64,000 bases of DNA from Selaginella moellendorffii. Lineage: Eukaryota > Streptophyta > Lycopodiopsida > Selaginellales > Selaginellaceae. The stretch covers positions 376,945 to 440,944 of the forward strand of contig NW_003314326.1 of assembly GCF_000143415.4 (NCBI RefSeq). The letters are read 5' to 3'. Below, piece after piece: positions 31,096 to 43,484 of the stretch; within the stretch, counting starts at the first letter, position 1; every line of letters starts with the position of its first letter. Position numbers and translations under genes: made by a program. The notes beneath the pieces are model-generated. The model saw only the letters and a list, made by a program, of their open reading frames with translations, was not told the origin of the DNA and did no database searches.

Positions 31096-32897
31096 ATGGG
31101 ATTACATTGGAGCTGGGGACACGGCCAATTTATATGCGTCCATTTCAATTAAGTTATGCGGAGGAGCAAAAAGTTCAATGACAAGTCAAAGAGTTACTTG
31201 AGTTTTGATTTATTCAACTAAGTAAGTCTCCGTTTGGTGCTCTGGTCTTGCTTGTGAAGAAGAAGGATGGTTCAATACGAATGTGTATTGACTATTGTGC
31301 CTTGAACAAAAAAGACAGTGAAGGATAAAATGCCGATGCTATGTGTGGATGATATCCTAGACAAGCTTAGTGAAGCACGAGTGTTTACCAAGATTGATTT
31401 GAGGAGTGGATATCATCAAATTGCAATGGATGATGCATCTATCTCTAAGATGGCATTCAACATCAGCTTCGGACATTTTGAGTTTACAGTTATGCTATTT
31501 GGTTTAACAAATGCACTAGCCACATTTACTCGGTTGATAACAGACATATTTGGGCATTATCTTCATGAGTTTGTGGAGATTTCTTTGGACAATATTCTTG
31601 TTTTCAACAAGAACATGAAAGAGCATAAGGTGCATTTGCGCAAGGTTCTTTTCTTACTCCGAGACAACAAACTTTATGTGAAGAAGAGCAAATGTGAGTT
31701 TACAAAGTCGGAGGTGGAATATTTTGGCCATATTGTGACATCTAAGGGTGTCAAGACAAATCCAAGGAAGGTGGCTATGGTGGAAAACTGATCTACACCA
31801 AATATAGTGGCCGAGTTGTGCAGTTTTCTTGGTATGGCTAGTTACTACTGATGTTTTTAGCATAAGTTTGTAGAGGTGGCTATTCCTTTGATGCAATTGC
31901 TACGCAAAAACGTACCATTCGAGTGGAAGAAGCCACAAAAGGAGTGTTTTATGGCACCAAAATGATTGTTGAGCAAGACTCTAGTGCTTCGCATTGCTGA
32001 TCCATCAAAACCTTACGAGGTGACATGTGATGTGAGTGGTTATGCACTGGGAGGAGTTCTCATGCAAGAGGGAGAGCCTATTGCATATGAAAGTTGAACT
32101 TTGAATTTTGCAAAACAACGTTATTCCACATATGAGCGAGAGTTATTCTTTATTGTTCATGCTTTGCAGACGTGGTGGCACTATCTTTATGATGCAGTGT
32201 TCGTGGTGTTGACAGATCACAAACCACTTGTGTATCTTTTCACACAGAAGGAGTTGAATATTAAGCAAGCTTGTTAGATGGTCAAACTCATGGAGTTTGG
32301 GGATTTTCCTATTGAGCATCGTCCAGGAAAATCAAATGTGGTGGCAGATGCTTTATTTCATGTTCGTCATGTAACGACATTACAAACATGATTTTGTCAT
32401 TATTTGAATAAGGTGGTCAGTGAGTTTGGACAGTTGCTTGAGCGTGCTCAAGCTCAGGATGCTAAGGTGGCCTCTTTGCAAAACTAGATAGAAGCCCTTT
32501 CTCATTGGTGGATGGGATTTTCTGGCCATGTATATTTGCCACGGGTGGATGCGTTAATTACTCAAGTTTTATTCCACTATCATGATCATCTAAAGGCTGG
32601 TCATTTTGGGGGAAAGAAGATATATGAGTTGATTAAGTGCAATTTTTATTGGAGGAATATGAAGGCTAATATCCTCAAGTATTGTAAATCATGTGAGCTT
32701 TGTCAGCAGGTTAAGGTGCCATGGGAGAAGTCAGGGGGACTTTTGCAACCAAACTAAGTCCTTACTTTGCCATGTTTGGAAGGCATCCCCGAATAGCGGT
32801 GGAATTGGGATTACATTTGAGTAAGGACGTTCAAGATAAACTTAATTCCAAGGTAACTCATTTGGCCACAGAACTGGATGAGATTCTAGTGGTGTGC

Positions 32898-34045
32898 TGT
32901 AGCGCACCTTATTTCTCTCCCCTTAAGCCAATTGGAAAAAGGGCAATTGCTTGATGGGAGAGCCCTTAATGGCTATTTTATCCCCATTTATCCCCTAAGG
33001 TTCTAAAGATCTACGGTGATAATATATTTAAATCTCATCCTATGATCACATGCGCTACATTCACCCCCCCTTTAGAGATGTCAATGTCCTCATTGACTAT
33101 TAACTAACAACCCCTACTGAGCCAAGGGGAACCAGTACCTCCATTTTCGCACTCAATCTACCAATCCTTCCATTGGTTCAAAGCCAATTGGAAAAGGGGC
33201 AATTGCTTGATGAGAGAGCCCTTAATGGCTATTTTATCCCCATTTATTCCCTAAGGTTCCAAGGATCTACGGTGATAGTATATCTAAATCTCATCCCATG
33301 ATCACATGCGCTACACTCACCCCCCCTTTAAAGATGTCAATGTCCTCATTGACTATTAACTAACAACCCCTATTGAGCCAAGGGGAACCAATACCTCCAT
33401 TTTCGCACTCAATCTACCAATCCTTCCATTAGTTTAAAGCCAATTGGAAAAGGGGCAATTGCTTGATGAGAGAGCCTTTAATGGCTATTTTATCCCCATT
33501 TATCCCCTAAGGTTCCAAGGATCTACAGTGATAGTATATTTAAATCTCATCCCATGATCACATGCGCTACACTCATCCCCCCTTTAGAGATGTCAATGTC
33601 TTCATTGACTATTAACTAACAACCCCTACTGAGCCAAGGGGAACCAGTACCTTCATTTTTGCACTCAATTTACCAATCCTTCCATTGTGTAGACCAGCTA
33701 GTCCCACAGTGGATACCTTCGTCTGGGATACTCCTGAAGAGGAATGGATGCCATACATGGATGCCCAATACATACAATTTTCAAATTTAGGGGTAGGAAT
33801 ATGCCTTGCTCAAGGGTATATTATATTTTAAGTAGCCACTAATCAATGAGAATTGAACCCATGCCATTTGCTCCGATACCAACTATAGCGCACTTTATCT
33901 CTCTCCCCTTAAGCCAACTGGAAAAAGGGCAATTGTTTAATAAGAGAGCCTTTAGTGGTTATTTTATCCCCATTTATCCCCCAAGGTTCTAAGGATTTAC
34001 GGTAACAGTATATCCAAATCTCATCCTATAATCACATGCACTACA
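32898..34045 (-). mobile_element. TRIM (1148 bp) with 162-bp LTRs and triplicated LTR-internal unit
   Basis: Both LTRs are 162 bp (32898-33059 and 33884-34045), with nine-base inverted ends in the left one (TGTAGCGCA...TGCGCTACA). The element is bracketed by the perfect target duplication TGTGC (32893-32897, 34046-34050). On the minus strand a primer-binding site TGGTATCGGAGC (33881-33870) follows the 5' LTR, and a purine tract (AAAGGGGGGGTGAA) precedes the 3' LTR. There is no coding capacity. It sits inside the family-C integrase region, whose frame continues across it. Confidence 0.9.
32925..33692. repeat. Three tandem copies of a 256-bp unit inside the TRIM
   Basis: AAGCCAATTGGAAAA recurs at 32925, 33181 and 33437, exactly 256 bp apart. 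Each unit contains ~135 bp of LTR, the purine tract and ~120 bp of internal sequence ending in CCAATCCTTCCATT. Copies differ at only a few positions. The TRIM therefore contains two extra, 5'-shortened LTRs in its interior. Confidence 0.92.
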
Positions 34046-34484
34046 TGTGCAAACAGAATTTGCAGGCAGCTTAGGATAGAGCGGAGAAGTTTTCTAATGA
34101 GTATCGCCAATTCCAGGAATATAAGGTGGGTGATCTCATCTTCGTGCGAATAATTTTTCTGTCAAGTGAGCAGCAGAACACCTTGGTGCCTTTATGGATA
34201 AGGAAGAGTGATAAACTTTCCCATTGATATGCTGGTCTATATGAAATGTTGGAGTGCATTGGTAAAGTAGCTTATCGAGTGTGGCTGCCAGCTGGGGTGA
34301 AAATTCATCTGGTATTTTATGTCAGCTAGTTAAAAGGTGTACTATCTCAGAGTGACAGGCCCAATGCCTCCTTGATGTATACGGCTGTTGAAGATGGACC
34401 AAGAGCTTGAGTAGGGTTCCCCATAAAAGGTGATCATCGGTATAACTCGTCCTTAGGACAAGGACTTTGTTGGGGGGGAAGAAT

Positions 34485-34715
34485 TGTTAGGTGCCAACTT
34501 TGACCACGTGGTCAACTTCAGTCAAAGGGAGGCTCAAGGGTATATTAAAACATGTTAAGGTAAAGGACTTAACCTACCCTAGGGCTCACAGTGGAGTGGC
34601 GGCATAGTGGAGCTTTTGAGGTAGCTCGGGGGTGGTTGGGTGGTGAGGAATCTCAAAAGGTGGTATAACATAGTCTAGGGTGGCTATCTCTGTCTTTTTG
34701 CACCAGATCATAACA
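34485..34715 (+). mobile_element. Putative family-C 3' LTR
   Basis: Starts TGTTAGGTGCC right after a strong polypurine tract and can be ended at CATAACA, giving inverted ends TGTTA...TAACA. The length (231 bp) is provisional because no second LTR of this family is present in the window. Confidence 0.55.
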
Positions 34716-35289
34716 TCTTAACTCTAAGAATCAAAGGATAAATGAATTGTTAATGCTCCTTGAACTGCTAAAGCATTACCCCCACTCTTTTAAATTTGGT
34801 ATAATGCCTTAGAAGAACTATTAGTTGAAATAAAAATAAAATTATCTAGAGTTGATTATTCCTTGCTATTAGTGTTATCTGAACCTAACCCAAATGAGAG
34901 TTTAACCCTATATTTATGTTTCTATAATTAAAACCTATAAAAAAACATAGAAGTTTATATTAATACTTTTCTTTTGAAAGTTTCTTTTCATTACAATATT
35001 TCTTTAAAAAGGGTTAATTAAAATTTATTATTCTATTAAATTTTAAATACCTCTTGAAGGGTATGAAAGCCATTAAAATTGAGGTATGATAGAGAAATTG
35101 ATTAGTTGACCAAATTCTATTTAGAATGATTAAGTCTAACCATGGATCTCTTCTCACTAAAACATTTTGGTTTTGACCAACTATATAGCTATATAGCCAT
35201 ATGGCCAATTGGTTTATAATTTATTTTTATTATAAAATAATTGAAATGATATTGTAGAAGTAGGATTACTAAAAGTAGAAAGATTAAAT
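34716..35289. other. AT-rich intergenic DNA
   Basis: No coding frame or recognised repeat. Confidence 0.45.
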
Positions 35290-35490
35290 TACTCTGGTGT
35301 AAGTGATTAGATTTTTAGTCACTTAACCATATATTTAACCACTTTAAGGAATCTCACTAACTTGGGGTACTTGCTAAAACTACTAATAATGGCTTCAAAG
35401 CCATATTGACTTTGTATTTAATTCAAGTGCTCCATGTGTCAAAGTCCGACACATCCAAAGATACTATTGCCAATTTAGGGTTTAAAATTT
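35290..35490 (-). repeat. Degenerate family-B LTR end fragment
   Basis: GATTTTTAGTCACTTAACC...CCACTTTAAGGAATCTCACTAAC...CAAGTGCTCCATGTGTC is a diverged reverse complement of the last ~200 bp of the family-B LTR. It also aligns with 16620-16830. It directly precedes the duplicated lectin segment. Confidence 0.6.
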
Positions 35491-35628
35491 GTTAATAAGT
35501 TAAGTATATTCTAAAACATTAAAAGTTATTTCTCTTCTATTTGACATATGTCATACTTCTGTATAATAATACAGGTATATAACCTAATATTAAAATTGTT
35601 CTACTATATTCTTATTATATATGTTATT

Positions 35629-36504
35629 ATGGCTTTATATTACTTAATCCTATTAGTTTTATTATTTTTTCGTCTTCAAAGTCTAAGTTGTAGTTATATG
35701 GAAGCTGATTTTGGAAAAGAGAATGAAATAAATTCTCATGATATGAATTTAATTTGGATAGGTTTTTCAAATTTAATAGGAAAAATAACTCATACAAATT
35801 TAGAAAGATACCTACCAGAATGGTATAATATAGATTACGTTCTTCTGTCAAGAGGAGTGGCAATTATTAAAATAATATGAACATGTGGTGCATATAGTAC
35901 AGCTAAACCAGAAAATGTATATAAAGGTTTTAATAGTATTTTAAAAGGAAGTAAAAGTATTTTAATTGCAAAAGCTGCAGAATGGGCTATTTTTAAAGCA
36001 CGAACATACACTATTTATTATAGTTTAGATGGTCAATCTGAACCTGAGCAATTCTACAAAAGAAACTATAATACAAACTCATTCTCCACATGTAATATAT
36101 TTTTCAGCAGTTTAATAAGTAGAAAACCTTTTAATACCTTATTTTCTACTTATTTCTTAATGTCTCCAAACCACCGAAACATATTATATTTACAAAGTGA
36201 TTGCAACCTAGTTTTATTTTCAGGAGTAAATAAAATTTGGGATTCTGAATGAGGAAGAAACAGGGTTTTATTTTGTAAACTTAGAATACAAAACGATGGA
36301 AATCTGATTTTATTATCAAATGAGAAGATAGAATGGTTTATGATTAATAAATATTGTCTACAACGTTTAAAGTCCGATTGCTATAATGACTCTATACTTA
36401 AAGTTCAAGATGATTGTAATATAGTAATATATTCTTTAAAATCTCCAAATATTCCTACATGGGATACAAAGACAAATAATCATAAATTATGCCTACCTAA
36501 TTAA
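35629..36504 (+). pseudogene. Second bulb-type-lectin-like gene, two nonsense codons
   Basis: Same protein as the minus-strand copy at 4396-5467. From ATG 35629 the frame is colinear for 291 codons, apart from in-frame TGA codons at 35878-35880 (Arg in the other copy) and 36250-36252 (Ser in the other copy). It has a signal peptide, the same unrecognised middle domain, and all three lectin motifs (QSDCNLVLF, QNDGNLILL, QDDCNIVIY) contiguous, without the ~190-bp insert of the left copy. Both copies are therefore broken, but in different ways, so a working ancestor existed before duplication. It is AT-rich and intronless. Confidence 0.78.
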
Positions 36505-36687
36505 AGATAAATTGTTTGTATCATAATTTGTGCACGAGCAGTTTTTTAAAGAGTTGAGTGAGAAGTCTCAATGCTAGCTCTTTCCTCAGCTGTCTTGATG
36601 CGCTTAAGCGGCCTTAAGTCGTGGACATGGAGCACACTGGTTTGGACATCTTCGTGCTCCACCAAGTCCTCTACAAATGCATTGAAA

Positions 36688-37421
36688 NNNNNNNNNNNNN
36701 NNNNNNNNNNNNNNNNNNNNNNNNNNNNNNNNNNNNNNNNNNNNNNNNNNNNNNNNNNNNNNNNNNNNNNNNNNNNNNNNNNNNNNNNNNNNNNNNNNNN
36801 NNNNNNNNNNNNNNNNNNNNNNNNNNNNNNNNNNNNNNNNNNNNNNNNNNNNNNNNNNNNNNNNNNNNNNNNNNNNNNNNNNNNNNNNNNNNNNNNNNNN
36901 NNNNNNNNNNNNNNNNNNNNNNNNNNNNNNNNNNNNNNNNNNNNNNNNNNNNNNNNNNNNNNNNNNNNNNNNNNNNNNNNNNNNNNNNNNNNNNNNNNNN
37001 NNNNNNNNNNNNNNNNNNNNNNNNNNNNNNNNNNNNNNNNNNNNNNNNNNNNNNNNNNNNNNNNNNNNNNNNNNNNNNNNNNNNNNNNNNNNNNNNNNNN
37101 NNNNNNNNNNNNNNNNNNNNNNNNNNNNNNNNNNNNNNNNNNNNNNNNNNNNNNNNNNNNNNNNNNNNNNNNNNNNNNNNNNNNNNNNNNNNNNNNNNNN
37201 NNNNNNNNNNNNNNNNNNNNNNNNNNNNNNNNNNNNNNNNNNNNNNNNNNNNNNNNNNNNNNNNNNNNNNNNNNNNNNNNNNNNNNNNNNNNNNNNNNNN
37301 NNNNNNNNNNNNNNNNNNNNNNNNNNNNNNNNNNNNNNNNNNNNNNNNNNNNNNNNNNNNNNNNNNNNNNNNNNNNNNNNNNNNNNNNNNNNNNNNNNNN
37401 NNNNNNNNNNNNNNNNNNNNN
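36688..37421. other. Assembly gap (734 N)
   Basis: Run of N. Long translated frames crossing it are meaningless. Confidence 1.
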
Positions 37422-38036
37422 ACAATTCATGTTTTTATCCTGAACGAGTTCCCATTGCTGGATGAACAGCCATTCTATTTCCCCACGGGATGGCAGCATG
37501 AGCTCCTCTACCAGTGTGAGAGGATGAGCAAAAGCCTGCCCTTCACTCATTAGAGTCCTGTCTGTGCGTGAAACTTGAACCAGTCTCTTGCTCCTCTTGT
37601 GTCACACTCTCATCCAAACCCTAAGCTGAAAACTTGTTGGTGACTGGAAACCTTCATCCACTTTGATGATGTCTAGTAGAAAGTTGCCAGAATATCCTCA
37701 TGGTAACAGTTCGCAGTGATCTGTCAAGATGGTGAAATTTAGGGATCCACCAAGGCAAGAATATTCTCTATTCTCCTCTTCAAGAATATTCTTTGTTTGA
37801 GAATATTCATGTCATGAAACCACTTTTAGATGAATCTCTTCCACAGCGATGCCTAGAGTGTTGCCCAGCAAGACATATGAGGAGCAATCCTCAAGGTCTA
37901 CTGCCACGACATCCCAGGCTATCCACGCGACATGGCTCATGTCTTTGTGGACCTTGCATGCCACCAGCAGCATCCCCAACACCACCTCGTCATGGATGAA
38001 TGGCATGGTGGCAATGAGTTCTTCTGCATTGGACAT
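37422..38036 (-). pseudogene. PPR C-terminal fragment and 3' flank, copy of 3391-3880
   Basis: On the minus strand 38036-37812 encodes SNAEELIATMPFIHDEVV...CKVHKDMSHVAW...GNTLGIAVEE. This aligns with the last ~70 residues of the 700-residue PPR at 1496. The downstream sequence (37810-37422) also matches that gene's 3' flank, with an extra ~100 bp. The rest of the PPR gene is absent. Confidence 0.82.
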
Positions 38037-38042
38037 TTGGGA

Positions 38043-41000
38043 TTTTTGTTTAGATTTAGCTTTTACATTGTCTAAATCTCACTTTCCTTATAGCTTTTCC
38101 AGTTTCTTTTCTTTTGCTTTTTTTTTCCATTCATTTTCATGGTGGAGTAGCAGCCTCCTCCTCTTTTGACCCTAGAGCAGCAGTTGGTGCAATTGCTCAA
38201 TGCTATATAGTTGCAATTAAATAATCAAACTCAATTGATAGCAACATTCATGGCACATGGTACACCTTCTCCTTCTCTTATTGCCAATCCCAATGTCCGA
38301 CCGGAGTTATTCTGTGGAAATCCTAAGGATGATATGTACTATTAGTCCATCATTTTATAATGATTGCTACATATCATTTTTGGGATAATATTTGGTATTT
38401 ACATGAGTTTCTTACATGTCTCCAAGAGATGGTCTTGTAGTGGTACAATGGTTTGAGTGTAACTACTCATGCAAATTAAAGCATTCTCCTCGATATCTTC
38501 AAATGCCCATTTAGACATGCCAACAATTGTGATAATGTTTTTCAACAATTGCATCATCTTTGTTAAGGGTCATCTGAGTCAATAATATAATTTAGCATTC
38601 ATTTTTGGAGCCTTTTGCTTCATGTGGAGTAAAATATATCAAAGCAGATCAAGTTGGGAATGTTGTGGCCAACACTTCATCAAGATCTTGTAAAATTTGT
38701 GCATGCATTTACTTCAGTCACCTTTGATATTAGTCTTTACTTGACACAACATTATAAAATATCACCTTTTCCACTTCTTATTACATGTCTTTCAACTCCA
38801 CTTCTTGTAGGAGATAGTTTTGTTTTAATAGAAGTTGATGCTGCTATTACCTAAGTTTAAGGACAAGGGTGAGGATGTGGTTGTGGCTATGATATTTGCT
38901 GTTAGGTGTATGATGAAGAAGGTCACACTTATCAATGTTGTCGACTTTTTTCAAATTAGCAATCTTCATTTCCTGAATAGAGATCTTGGTGTCAACAATG
39001 TCCTATTGGTGCTATTGCAATAAAAGTTTTAGACACTAAGATGTTTTTGGGAAATGAGGAGTTATGCGAATAACAGAGGGTCCTTACACAAATAAGTCAA
39101 TGATCTCTTCATTTTTTTTTTAGGAGTATTATCAAGGGATTCACTCAGCACCAGTTCATCCAGTATTTACCTTTCAACCTCGTTTTTATAACAAAAAGTT
39201 GTAAGGAACCAACTTCCCAAGGTGTCATAGTTTAAAAGATCCCTAAAACCATGATCGATCGAAATGATAAAGAATTCATTAGATGAGATTGAGTTTGAGA
39301 CCAAGTTTGAGATTAAGTTCGAGACCGAGTTCAAGACTGAGTTTAAGATCCGAGATCAAGTTTGAGACTGAGTCCGAGATCGAGTCCAAGACCAAGTCAT
39401 AGCATTGCATAGGGTTCCAAAAGTATAGTAGGGATAGTGATTTCCAGAAACTAGTTTTGAAGGAACTCTTCAATAGTGTTTCCAAATCAATTTAAGGTTG
39501 GGACTGGGGGTTAAGGGCCTTGGGTGGAAGTGAGCATGAATTTGATCGGGTGGTGCTAAAAAGGCTAACTGAGGAAGTGCTTAAGAAGAGCTCCCACTCT
39601 CGGAAGGGAAACCGACTGTAGTGCTCCCAACTCAAGTGGGATGGTGCCCTATTTAAGTACTCTGTGGCTTATTAGTCCTTGCTCCTTCCTAAGGGTTTGA
39701 GCCTTCCCTTTGAGAGTATGGGTACTCAGTAAGGGTACCCATACTAGGCCATTAAGCCATAGTGTTTCCCCTCAAGGTCTCAAAGTAAGAGATGCACCCA
39801 AGGCAAGGTCCCATGATCAAGTCTTGCTATACCACAGGATGTTAAGAACTTGGTGGTTTGGTGTGTTTGGATATTTATGCCTGTAGGGATTGTAGCTAAA
39901 CCTTAAATTTAATTTAACCCGGGGAAGGGGATTGGGAGAAAATTTGAGAATTCATGGATGGATGGTTAACATTCTGTTGTTTGTATAGTCAGTTATTGAA
40001 ATTAAGTAGGACCAAGTAAGAGCTAGTACAATAGGTGGGAACCTTGGTAAGGGAACTTAACTAAGGCCAAGGTAGTGATGGTTAGATAAACGAGGTAAGT
40101 TAGTAAATTGAAAAGGAAAATTTATGATTTACAAAGGTTTCTTATTATTCTTTTTGTGTTGATTAATATAGGCTTGTGTTTATCTTTTATTACTCAGCCT
40201 ATTGCCACATGGTGCCATCTTCATTTGTGTTGAATAGTAGAGCCAATTTTCATTTTTTATAACAACGGCTATACACACGTATGTACAGGGGATAAGATGG
40301 ACCTAGTTGTGCATGTGGGTGATCTTAACCTTAAGCTATAGTCATTGCAAGTGGCACCGATTCAAACTTTTAACCTCATTCCTAATATGTATTGGCAGTA
40401 GTGCAATTATACCAAATATGAATTTAAGGCTTCTCCCCCTTGTCTCACACTTCCTTATATTGTTTTTATTCCTTTTACTTTTATTACTCTTTATCCCTTT
40501 ATTTTTACCTCTAATTCCATCACTTTGGTTTCTTCATTATTTTTTCCTATATTTTTGTCTTGTTTCTTTATTCCTTCTTTAAATCCCTCTAATGATCTTT
40601 GTGTTGTAGCAATTCATCAAATTATAAAGGAGTATGCTAATCTAATTGAATTTGACTTATTATCTATAGCCAAGATTGCAACAAGTCATCCTATTCCAAC
40701 TAGGGATGCTCATCTAATCAAGGTTTTTTTTTTGTATCAGTCACTAAAAGAGATTAAAATTTTACATACAAACGTTAAAAAGATGTTGGAAAAGAGTGTT
40801 ATTTGAAAGTCATGGAATCCTTGAGCATAAGAACCTCATCTTATGATAAAGCTTGATAGGAGTATTTGTTTCTGCATTGACTATTATCCATTAAACAAAA
40901 TAATGATTCCAAATGTGTACCCTCTTCCTCACTTTGCTAATTTTTTAGATCATTTAAGGAAAAGTCATTGGTTCACCAAATTAGATTTTACTTCTGGGTA

Positions 41001-43484
41001 TTAGCCAATGTTAATGGCCGAGGAAGATATTTCTAAGATTTTTTTTGTAAATCATTTGATTTGTATAAGGTCTTAGTGATATTGTTTGGTTTAAACAATG
41101 CTCTAGCAACATTCCAGGGGATAATAGATGAGGTTACTATTGACTTTATTAATGATGTCTTGATCCACTCAAAAGGGACATAGGAGGAATATGTCCATAA
41201 TAGTTGTAAAGTGTTAGATCAGTTATGGGAAGTTGGTTTAAAGCTGAAGTGATCAAAGTGCATGTTCCTAAACATAACTTATCTCAGGTACCATATTTCT
41301 CGTGAAGGTTTGCAAGTTGATCCTAACAAATTTGTTGATTTTAACTTCCTTACTCCAAAGTGTGTGAATGATGTGTAATGTTTCTTAAGCAATGTGTAAT
41401 ATTTTGGTTGTTTCATTGATTATCTTTTTAATTATACTGTATTGTTGCGAGCATTGTTGAAGTTATTAGTGTTGTCTTTCATCTAGTCTATGGACTATGA
41501 GTGGGTATTTATGGATATTAAAGAGATGTTGATGACTCCTCTGGTTTTGGCATAATTTAACTACACTTAACTTTTTATTTTATAAATAAATGTTTTTGAT
41601 ATCGGTCTTAGAGCCAACATGACCAATGGATACTCCAAAAGTGACCTGAAGGTACCAATCCACAAATTCAAATGTACCTAATTAGTGCCATCCTATTGCA
41701 TACATTAGTTGTACATTACAACCAACAGATGTGAATTACTCCATGATAAAAATAGAGTATTTAGCAACAGTTTTGGGTTTCAAGAAACTTCATGTATATC
41801 TACATTGTTTTTAAATATTACTAAAAAGTGATTATACTGCAGTTACTTCATTATTGAAGTAGAAGAACTTGATTAGTCATATTGTTTGGTGGGCTTTGAA
41901 TCTTTAAATATATGATTTCGATGTTATTTATTACCCGAGGAGTTTTATGATTGATGTTGATACTCTTTCTTTATCTCTTCTTCCTTTTTCACTCTCTTCT
42001 CATATTTCTGACAAATTTGATATTCTAGTATCTGTGGATTTTTTGGACAAGAATTCTATACCATTGACTGTTGTTATACTTGATATTTAGTATTCATAAA
42101 GTGTAAAGCAAGATTTACCTTCTCTTGATAAAATTCATGTGAGCCGTGAATTTGAAGGCTTTGCGATGGGTTTGAGAAATCTATATCACTTCTTGATGAC
42201 TTGCCATTTGAAATTTACATTCTCAATATCGTTTTAAAAAAGACATTTTTCATTTTATGGGGATAGATCTTGATGATCATTTATAGTTGGTGGTGCCTTT
42301 AATCTTTATTCTATACTTTCTTTATGTCTACCATGATTCTCCTATTTTAGGCAAATATATAAGACATCATTATATGACCAAAAAGCTGTGCAAATCTTTC
42401 TATTGACTGAAGATGCAACGTGATGTTATTCGGCATATGCATAACTGCATTTGGTGCCAAGCTCATAATACTCCTCTTTGTGTTACAAAAGGATAGTTAG
42501 AGTTAATTGCAATTTCCCATTTATTTGAGTTCGTGGCATTTGATCTAATGTGGCTTTTTCTAATATCGACTATTGACAATAAATATGTCATTATTACTTC
42601 TAACTACTTGATTTGTTGGGTGGAAGTTAGTACTCTTACTAGTGTGTTTACAATTATTATTGAATACTTCTTCCTCAATCAAATGGTGTTTTAACATTCC
42701 TATTTAGAGAAAATTCTTTTGAATAATGGTTGAGGCATTTCATATTTTAATATCTTAGTTAGGGATATACCACACTTTCACAAGTGTTTATCATCCACAG
42801 TCAGATGGTTTGGTGGAATGGCTTGTTCGAATCTTCAAAGGGATGATCGTGAAAGATATAAACTTTCAACATTCGGATTAGGATAATTATTTACTGTCTC
42901 TTTGATATGCATATATCATAGGGGTGTAGAGTTCTATTAGTGCTTCACCATATAAACTAATATATAGTCATGATCCAATATTGCAATGAAATTGAGTTTA
43001 CCTTCACGATTGCTACAAGCAGCTAATGCTAGGTTTTAGGATTAATATTTAACAAACATTCTTCTATTGGTCTGAGTAGAGTTTGCTGAACACTTGGGCC
43101 ACATATAAATGGGACAACAATAACATTACAACTCCCATCATCATCCACCTACAGAGTACAAAGTGGATGATTTAATGTTAATCCATGTTCTCAATTTTAT
43201 AGTACGTGGTTTTTTTAAGAGGCTTCTTATTTAGTAGAAGAGACCCTATCAGATGTTGTGCCAAGCTAGACTGCAAATTTATGAGGTTTGGCATAACATC
43301 CAACAAGTGGATCCTCCTGAAATTATATATATATAATAGTTAAAACATTTTATACAAAAGGATCAAGAACAACTAACACCATCTACAATTCCATTAATAC
43401 CTCCTCCTAATGTTCCTTTAAATCCCAGCCCATTTACTAAATAACCTTAATTGCCTTCTATCCTTTTGAGAGGAGGGGAAGATA
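38043..43484 (+). pseudogene. Family-D Ty3/gypsy element, copy 1 (decayed gag-pol, 5' truncated)
   Basis: Colinear with the better preserved copy at 55957-60594. It has gag (~38180-39030), a protease/linker region, reverse transcriptase (~40800-41400, CFCIDYYPLNK, WFTKLDFTSGY), RNase H (~41500-41950) and integrase (~42360-42880, HPQSDGLVEWLVRIFKGMI). Frameshifts and stops are dense. The 5' LTR and leader are missing: homology starts at 38043, directly at the PPR relic. It is split by a solo family-A LTR at 39200-40133. Confidence 0.8.
39200..40133 (+). mobile_element. Solo LTR of family A (934 bp)
   Basis: TGTAAGGAACCAACTTCCC...TTTATGATTTACA, with a short GAGxxx hexamer tract near 39290-39400. 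Flanked by AAAGT (39195-39199) and AAGGT (40134-40138), a target duplication with one mismatch. Family-D sequence is continuous across it when compared with 57210-57260. The boundaries define the full length of the family-A LTR. Confidence 0.85.

Larger units (their letters stand above)
30148..32760 (+). pseudogene. Family-C Ty3/gypsy pol: protease, RT, RNase H, integrase zinc domain
   Basis: Protease remnant ILLNSGSDNNFV (active-site Asp replaced by Asn) and DLILGMP near 30290-30540. Then comes reverse transcriptase with [24 protein letters not shown] and MLFGLTNALATF. The catalytic motif reads SLDNIL instead of YLDDIL, so one catalytic Asp is lost. RNase H follows around 31980-32370 (YALGGVLMQEGEPIAYES, TDHKPLVY), then the integrase HHCC region (YHDHLKAGHFGGKKIYEL...CKSCELCQQVK, ~32570-32715). 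Frameshifts and stops occur throughout. After QQVK the sequence jumps to SPYFAMFGRHPRIAVE, so the integrase DDE core has been deleted. The element is interrupted by a Cassandra LTR and a TRIM. Confidence 0.82.
32761..34484 (+). pseudogene. Family-C integrase C-terminal remnant and 3' polypurine tract, split by a TRIM
   Basis: SPYFAMFGRHPRIAVE and LNSKVTHLATELDEILVVC (to 32897) continue after the TRIM as KQNLQAA, DRAEKFSNEYRQFQEYKVGD (34051-34150). This is the usual C-terminal integrase region of Ty3/gypsy elements. A purine tract GGGGGGGAAGAAT at 34472-34484 ends the internal region. Confidence 0.75.
35530..38036. repeat. Right arm of the inverted segmental duplication (partner 3391-5560)
   Basis: Contains the lectin relic on the plus strand, the PPR 3'-flank sequence and the PPR C-terminal fragment on the minus strand, mirroring the left arm. 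It ends abruptly at 38036, where the 5'-truncated family-D element begins. The 734-N gap (36688-37421) falls at a place corresponding to only ~25 bp in the left arm. Confidence 0.8.

Noticed and set aside
32925-33692. CRISPR-like or satellite array
   Set aside because: The 256-bp units are LTR plus internal sequence of one TRIM, with a primer-binding site, purine tract and target duplication.
35878-36252. TGA codons in the right lectin copy as recoded (selenocysteine or alternative code)
   Set aside because: The other copy has Arg and Ser there, not Cys, and no other sign of recoding is present; plain nonsense mutations are simpler.
36546-37553. Four open frames of 270-334 codons across the N run
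   Set aside because: Most of each is N; the readable ends are a PPR 3'-flank relic.
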